Assembly: GCA_018054745.1 (NCBI GenBank)
Contig: JAGPIX010000004.1
Location: 1 to 50,594, forward strand
Length of the DNA stretch: 50,594 bases
Direction: 5' to 3'
From: Alicycliphilus sp.
GTDB lineage: Bacteria; Pseudomonadota; Gammaproteobacteria; Burkholderiales; Burkholderiaceae_C
Shown piece by piece: positions 46,870-50,594 of the stretch (position 1 is the first letter of the stretch; every line of letters starts with the position of its first letter). The notes below the pieces were generated by a model. The model was not told the origin of the DNA and did no database searches. It saw only the letters and a list, made by a program, of their open reading frames with translations. The translations under genes were made by a program, and so were the position numbers.

Positions 46870-47406
46870 CTACTCCCCAAAGAGATTGGCCTCGAGCTGG
46901 GCCAGCAAGGTGTCGATCAGCAGGATCACGTCGCTGCGCTGGCGCACGTCCACGTCCAGCACGGGCAGCACCAGTTGGTGGCGCGCCAGCTCGTCGATGT
47001 AGTCGTCCAGGCTGGGCGATGCGTGCGTTTGCAGGCGGCCCACGCCGATGGCGCAAGGCAGAGTGGCCAGCTCGTCGGCAAAGCCCTCCAGGTACACGCG
47101 CAACTCGGCCAGCGGGTCGGGCCGCGAGTTGTCGGCCAGGATGACCATGCCGATGGCGTTCTTCGACAGGATCTTCCACAAAAAATCAAAGCGCGACTGT
47201 CCGGGCGTGCCGAACATGCGCACGCGGTCGCCGTTGTCCAGCGTGAACTGGCCAAAGTCCAGGCCCACCGTGGTGCGCTCCTTGCCGTGCGAGGCGTCGT
47301 TGTTGGTGACGTCGGTGACGATGGGCGGGATTTCGCTGACGGCGCCAATGGCCGTGGTCTTGCCGGCGCCCATGCTGCCGGTGAAGACGATCTTGTATTC
47401 AGTCAT
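46870..47406 (-). CDS. small Ras-like GTPase, MglA/Rup-type, atypical motifs
   Basis: 178 residues from ATG 47404-47406. G1 GSMGAGKT at 10-17 is perfect. A switch I Thr pair is at 45-46 (ERTTVGLDFG). At G3 the usual DxxGQ reads GTPGQ (66-70), so Asp is replaced by Gly; MglA also lacks Asp here. No N/TKxD base-recognition motif is found: the corresponding stretch is CAIGVGRLQTH (118-128). ILADNSRPDPLAELRVYLEG is family-typical. The neighbours encode its likely Roadblock partners. Nucleotide preference (GTP or ATP) is therefore uncertain. Possible role in polarity, motility or surface organisation by analogy with MglA/MglB. Confidence 0.85.
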   Translation of the reverse strand: MTEYKIVFTGSMGAGKTTAIGAVSEIPPIVTDVTNNDASHGKERTTVGLDFGQFTLDNGDRVRMFGTPGQSRFDFLWKILSKNAIGMVILADNSRPDPLAELRVYLEGFADELATLPCAIGVGRLQTHASPSLDDYIDELARHQLVLPVLDVDVRQRSDVILLIDTLLAQLEANLFGE

Positions 47407-47425
47407 GCGGTAATAGCGTGGGTAA

Positions 47426-48289
47426 TTACAGGCCAAGGCGGCGGCGAAAGCTCGCGATCAGGCCGCGAGCCAGGCTTGGAGCGGCTGATGGGATCGTGGC
47501 GGCGATGACGGCGGGTGCAGTCGGGGGGGCGTGCAGCGCAGACACTGGCTCCGGCCCCCGGGGCAGGACGTCGTTGGCCAGCAGATCGGATGAACGCAGC
47601 ACCTGCATGAACACCTGGCATTCGGGCGCGTCATACCCGGTCAGCACCGTCAGGTCGTGGATGTTCAGCGCGCGGCGCGACAGCAAGGTGGCCATGCGGA
47701 TGCGCTTGGGGTCGGCGCGCAGTACGGCAGCCCGCGGCCAGCGCTTGAGTCGATGGCGCGGCGCATCGGCGGGCAAGAGGTCGGCGCACGCCGTTGGAAA
47801 ATCGAGCGGGGTCAGCACGGGCAGCAACGGTGCTGGCAGAGTGGGCAGGTCTTGCGGTGCGGGCGCGTTTGCCGCAGAAGCTGCGGGTGAGCTTGCTGGC
47901 GGAGTGCCGGTCTCGGCGGGTTCGTTGGTGCGGGCGGCGGGCGATGCGGTCAGCAAAGCCTCTACTTGGTGCAAGCACTGGCGTAACTTGTCCGCACCCA
48001 GAGGGCGGGACAGCGAACCTGGCCCCTTGCTGGCATGGGCGGCGCGAGTCAGATGTACCAGGTGGCGGGTGTTTTCGATGGTCGGCGGTGCGTCGGGTGG
48101 GGCGTCCACCAGCACCGCGTCGTAGGGCGGCGCGTCGGCAAACACCCAGTTGCAGCCATCGCGCCCTCCGTACAGCCACATCAGGGTGCGCACCACGATG
48201 GCCTCGGATGCGGCCAGTTGATGTATGCCAAGTTTGAGTGGAGGCATGGACGGGCAAGGTGCTGCGATGAATGGACGTGATTCAGACAT
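47426..48289 (-). CDS. unknown protein, first gene of the Roadblock/GTPase operon
   Basis: 287 residues from ATG 48287-48289; other in-frame starts are TTG 48331 and ATG 48247. I do not recognise a family. The N-terminal part (about 15-75: IHQLAASEAIVVRTLMWLYG, WVFADAPPYDAVLVDAPPD) has the strand-helix rhythm of a degenerate receiver-like fold. A Pro/Ala linker (about 115-155) follows, and the C-terminal part (about 165-240: FPTACADLLPADAPRHRLKR, LLSRRALNIHDLTVLTGYDA) may be a small helical domain. It ends 19 bases before the GTPase start and is likely to be functionally tied to it. Confidence 0.7.
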   Translation of the reverse strand: MSESRPFIAAPCPSMPPLKLGIHQLAASEAIVVRTLMWLYGGRDGCNWVFADAPPYDAVLVDAPPDAPPTIENTRHLVHLTRAAHASKGPGSLSRPLGADKLRQCLHQVEALLTASPAARTNEPAETGTPPASSPAASAANAPAPQDLPTLPAPLLPVLTPLDFPTACADLLPADAPRHRLKRWPRAAVLRADPKRIRMATLLSRRALNIHDLTVLTGYDAPECQVFMQVLRSSDLLANDVLPRGPEPVSALHAPPTAPAVIAATIPSAAPSLARGLIASFRRRLGL

Positions 48290-48495
48290 CCCAGTCGATG
48301 TCGCGGCTACAGCCGGCTTGATCGGAAGCAAGACGCATTTGGCAACAATACACGCTTTTTAGAACGGAAAAAAGGTATTGCTGGCTTCAATGGTCAAACT
48401 GCTGCACACAGAAGAATATGTTGGTTTTGTGCAACATGGACGATGGGTATCGAATAGTCGCGCAATGAACATAGTCAGCATGGACGAGGTGGTGT
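48290..48495. other. AT-richer leader and probable promoter region of the Roadblock/GTPase operon
   Basis: About 200 bases with clearly lower GC than the surroundings (A/T runs at 48355-48372 and 48400-48425). It should contain the minus-strand promoter for the operon; TTGACC on the minus strand near 48395 is a possible -35, but no convincing -10 was found at the right distance. No small gene is seen. Confidence 0.45.
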
Positions 48496-48826
48496 CTAGT
48501 GCAGTGTTGGACGCTTGATGGAACAAATAAAACCGATGGATTTTGGGTCTGGGCTAGGAGGCTGTCGGACTTGGGGCGTCGAAAGCGAAAATTGGCCCCA
48601 GCGAGCACAGTTTTTGCCGGATTTGCAGCCCAATAGTCGAGCTATTGGGCAAAAAGACGGTGAAAAATGGGCCGCTGCGGACAATTTGCAGCCGACGATT
48701 CCCAAGTCCGACAGCCTCCTAGGCGCAAACCGGAGCGATAGCCGTAGCTATCGCGAGGATGTGCAACCCCGCCATGGGGGCGAAGGCGCGCTTTCATGTT
48801 TCGATATTTTCGGACCGCTGTACCAG
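48496..48826. mobile_element. MITE-like element B, inverted copy of element A, interrupted
   Basis: Left end CTAGTGCAGTGTTGGACGCT and the following 43 bases match the reverse of element A's right end. The hairpin stretch (gcgatagccgtagctatcgc, 48734-48753) and gaggatgtgcaac also match. The right end is degraded (ctgtaccag instead of ctgcactag). Without the 165 bp contributed by the inserted element and its target duplication, the length is exactly 166 bp, as in element A. It ends 3 bases before the hemW stop codon. Confidence 0.8.
48558..48718. mobile_element. second MITE-like element nested in element B (161 bp)
   Basis: Perfect 18-bp terminal inverted repeats GAGGCTGTCGGACTTGGG (48558-48575) and CCCAAGTCCGACAGCCTC (48701-48718), flanked by duplicated CTAG (48554-48557, 48719-48722). 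The uninterrupted sequence of element A has a single CTAG at this point. The inside carries the hairpin CCCAATAG-TCGAG-CTATTGGG and weak inverted similarity across its whole length. No coding capacity. A CTAG (YTAR) duplication is what IS5-type transposases produce, which is inference only. Confidence 0.85.
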
Positions 48827-48829
48827 CCA

Positions 48830-50056
48830 TCAATCCACCAGGAACAGGGACTGCAGGTCGCTTAGAAAATCAAAACCGCGCTCGGTGGGGCGCACGCGCT
48901 CCATGTCGCGCTGAATCAGTCCTTTGGCCTCGGCCTCTTGCAGGCCCTTGGCGATGGCGGTGATGGCCAGGCCCGTGCGCTCGCTGAACTCCTGCAGCGC
49001 AAAACCGTCCCGCAGGCGCAGGGCATTGAGCATGTACTCGAACGGCAGGTCGGCGCGGCGCACGTCCTCGTCTTGCGCGATGGCGTGGCCGGCCAGGGCG
49101 CCGGCCATGTAGCGCTGCGGGTCGCGCAGACGCACCTGGCGCACGATGCGATGGGCAAAACTGAGCTTGCTGTGCGCGCCTGCACCAAGCCCCAGGTAGT
49201 CGCCAAACTGCCAGTAGTTGCGGTTGTGCAGGCATTGGTGGCTGCCCCGCGCGTAGGCTGAGACCTCGTAGCGCGCCAGGCCGGCTTCGGTCGTCAGCTC
49301 GGTGATGCGGTCGAGCATGGCGTAGGCCGCATCGTCCTCGGGCAGGAGCGGGGGGTGTTTGGCGAACCAGGTGTTGGGCTCTATCGTCAGGTGGTAGATG
49401 GAGACGTGCGGAGGCGCAAATGCCAGCGCCTGGCGCATGTCCTGCTCCAGCTCGGCCATGGTCTGGCCGGGCAGGGCGTACATGATGTCGAGGTTGAAGG
49501 TCTCGAACGCGCTGGCGGCTTCTTCGACGGCGGCCAGGGCCTGGGCGCGGTCATGCACGCGGCCCAGGGCCTTGAGGTGCCGGTCGTTGAAGCTTTGCAC
49601 GCCGACCGACAGGCGCGTGACGCCGGCGCCGCGGTAGGCGCGAAAGCGCTCCTTCTCAAAGGTGCCGGGGTTGGCCTCCAGCGTGACCTCGCAGCCGGCA
49701 TCCAGGCGCAGGCGCGCGCGTATGTCGCCCAGCAGCCGGTCTATGGCGTCGGGCGCAAACAGGCTGGGCGTGCCGCCGCCGATGAAGATGCTGTGCACCG
49801 TGCGGCCCCAGATCAGGGGCAGGGCGGCCTCCAGGTCGGCCACCACGGCGTCGAGGTAGCGCGCCTCGGGCAGCTCGTCGCGCGATTCGTGCGAGTTGAA
49901 GTCGCAGTACGGGCATTTGCGCAGGCACCAGGGCAGGTGCACGTAGAGCGACAGCGGCGGCAGGCTGGCCAGTTGCAGCAGGCCGGCGCGCATGTAGTGC
50001 TGCACGTCGCGCGGGGCGCTGCCGGTCTGTGCGGCGGGGGCGATGGGGATGTTCAT
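48830..50056 (-). CDS. hemW: radical SAM heme chaperone HemW
   Basis: 408 residues. The radical SAM cluster is Cys44, Cys48, Cys51 in WCLRKCPYCDF. This is followed by FIGGGTPSLF, VTLEANPGTFEKERF, GVTRLSVGVQSFNDRHLKAL and the HemW-type C-terminus (NRNYWQFGDYLGLGAGAHSK ... FEYMLNALRLRDGF). HemW lacks coproporphyrinogen oxidase activity and delivers heme to respiratory enzymes; it is often annotated as oxygen-independent coproporphyrinogen III oxidase. It overlaps rdgB by 4 bases (ATGA), the usual rdgB-hemW pair. Confidence 0.94.
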   Translation of the reverse strand: MNIPIAPAAQTGSAPRDVQHYMRAGLLQLASLPPLSLYVHLPWCLRKCPYCDFNSHESRDELPEARYLDAVVADLEAALPLIWGRTVHSIFIGGGTPSLFAPDAIDRLLGDIRARLRLDAGCEVTLEANPGTFEKERFRAYRGAGVTRLSVGVQSFNDRHLKALGRVHDRAQALAAVEEAASAFETFNLDIMYALPGQTMAELEQDMRQALAFAPPHVSIYHLTIEPNTWFAKHPPLLPEDDAAYAMLDRITELTTEAGLARYEVSAYARGSHQCLHNRNYWQFGDYLGLGAGAHSKLSFAHRIVRQVRLRDPQRYMAGALAGHAIAQDEDVRRADLPFEYMLNALRLRDGFALQEFSERTGLAITAIAKGLQEAEAKGLIQRDMERVRPTERGFDFLSDLQSLFLVD

Positions 50057-50594
50057 GTCTCTGACCTGTCCGGCAGCCAGTGCTCGCGCATCAGCTCCAG
50101 CATCTGGGCCGTTGCGCGGCCGCGGTGGCTGTGGGCGTTCTTCACCTCGGCGGGCAGTTCGGCAAAGGTCTTGCCGAAGGCGGGCAGCAGCATCACCGGG
50201 TCGAAGCCGAAGCCGCCCGCGCCGCGCGGTTCGCGCGTGATTTCGCCACTCACGCGGCCCACGGCGATCAGCGGCTCGGGGTCCTGCGGGCCGCGCACGG
50301 CGACCAGGGTGCTGACCATGGCGGCGCGGCGGTTGTCCACGCCGGCCATCTGCTCGAGCAGGGCGCGCACGTTGTTGGCTTCGCTTTTCTCGTAGCCGAA
50401 CTGCGTCGCGTAGTGGGCGGTCTGCACGCCGGGCAGGCCGCCGAAGGCCTCGACGCACAGGCCGGCGTCGTCGGCCAGCGCCGGCAGGCCGGTGTGGGCG
50501 CTGGCAAAGCGGGCCTTGGCCAGTGCGTTCTCGACGAAGGTGTGGAAGGGCTCCTCGGCCTCGCCCACGCCCAGCTCGGCCTGGGGTATCAGCT
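50053..50594 (-). CDS. rdgB: non-canonical purine NTP pyrophosphatase (partial, N-terminus beyond window)
   Basis: RdgB/HAM1 family: removes ITP, dITP and XTP from the nucleotide pool. About 180 codons are present; the N-terminal ~30 residues lie to the right of the window, and the frame is open to the edge. Family motifs: ENALAKARFASAHTGLPALA, DDAGLCVEAFGGLPGVQTAHYA, the catalytic GGFGFDPVMLLPAFGKTFAE and NAHSHRGRA near the end. Upstream of hemW with a 4-base overlap. Confidence 0.95.
   Translation of the reverse strand, partial: LIPQAELGVGEAEEPFHTFVENALAKARFASAHTGLPALADDAGLCVEAFGGLPGVQTAHYATQFGYEKSEANNVRALLEQMAGVDNRRAAMVSTLVAVRGPQDPEPLIAVGRVSGEITREPRGAGGFGFDPVMLLPAFGKTFAELPAEVKNAHSHRGRATAQMLELMREHWLPDRSET

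Noticed and set aside
45439-48530. Compound transposon with its own transposase between elements A and B
   Set aside because: All five genes between the elements look like Roadblock/GTPase functions or an unknown protein; no transposase is present, so autonomous mobility is not supported.
48515-48865. 116-codon plus-strand frame across MITE B
   Set aside because: It runs through both mobile elements and into the antisense of hemW; it is a by-product of repeat sequence.

Overview
The window is a high-GC chromosomal segment from a betaproteobacterium, most likely family Comamonadaceae (Acidovorax/Alicycliphilus/Comamonas-like). This rests on gene content and order (DUF971-ubiE-Tim44-ubiJ-ubiB, FmdB-DUF502-aspS-nudB-EEP-clsB, lolB-ispE-tRNA-Gln-prs-rplY-pth, rapZ-recN-nadK-hrcA) and on a short palindromic intergenic repeat that I know from this family. 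Nearly all of it is housekeeping DNA. There is no phage, no CRISPR array and no complete insertion sequence. Both ends are cut inside genes (ugpB at the left, rdgB at the right).

Layout. 1-2031: ugpB (partial) divergent from serA. 2224-7032: a 1308-residue FAD/iron-sulfur oxidoreductase, then HIT and DUF971 proteins. 7168-11112: ubiquinone genes ubiE, ubiJ and ubiB with a Tim44-like membrane protein between them. 11151-15507: a sodium:solute symporter, an FmdB-type zinc ribbon, DUF502 and aspS. 15573-20195: a periplasmic chalcone-isomerase-like protein, then nudB, an EEP-family hydrolase, clsB, folE and a BLUF photoreceptor. The first and third steps of folate synthesis (folE, nudB) therefore sit in one gene run. 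20428-22659: an EamA permease, an unknown protein and a LysE exporter. 22718-29299 (minus): a tightly overlapped dipeptide-type ABC transporter plus amidase. 29360-35064 (minus): pth, rplY, prs, tRNA-Gln, ispE, lolB and a TPR protein. 35114-39085: mutM, a dynamin-like GTPase and mutY. 39190-43674: rapZ, recN and nadK on minus, with hrcA divergent. 43709-45425: a CAU-anticodon tRNA, a SPOR-domain membrane protein and an I78-type inhibitor lipoprotein. 45639-48289 (minus): five genes, comprising three Roadblock/LC7-like proteins, a Ras-like GTPase and an unknown protein. 48830-50594 (minus): hemW and rdgB.

The most unusual parts are these. (1) The Roadblock/GTPase operon has an atypical GTPase (no Asp in G3, no N/TKxD), and it is bracketed by inverted copies of a 166-bp MITE-like element. 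(2) One of those copies is itself interrupted by a second 161-bp element with perfect 18-bp terminal repeats and a CTAG duplication, so the empty site can be read directly from the other copy. (3) The dispersed Comamonadaceae repeat has been translated into protein at least twice, as the N-terminus of an ABC ATPase and the C-terminal tail of the FmdB-like protein. (4) A BLUF blue-light sensor starts 2 bases after folE ends. (5) A dynamin-like GTPase lies between the two 8-oxoguanine repair glycosylases and is translationally coupled to mutY.
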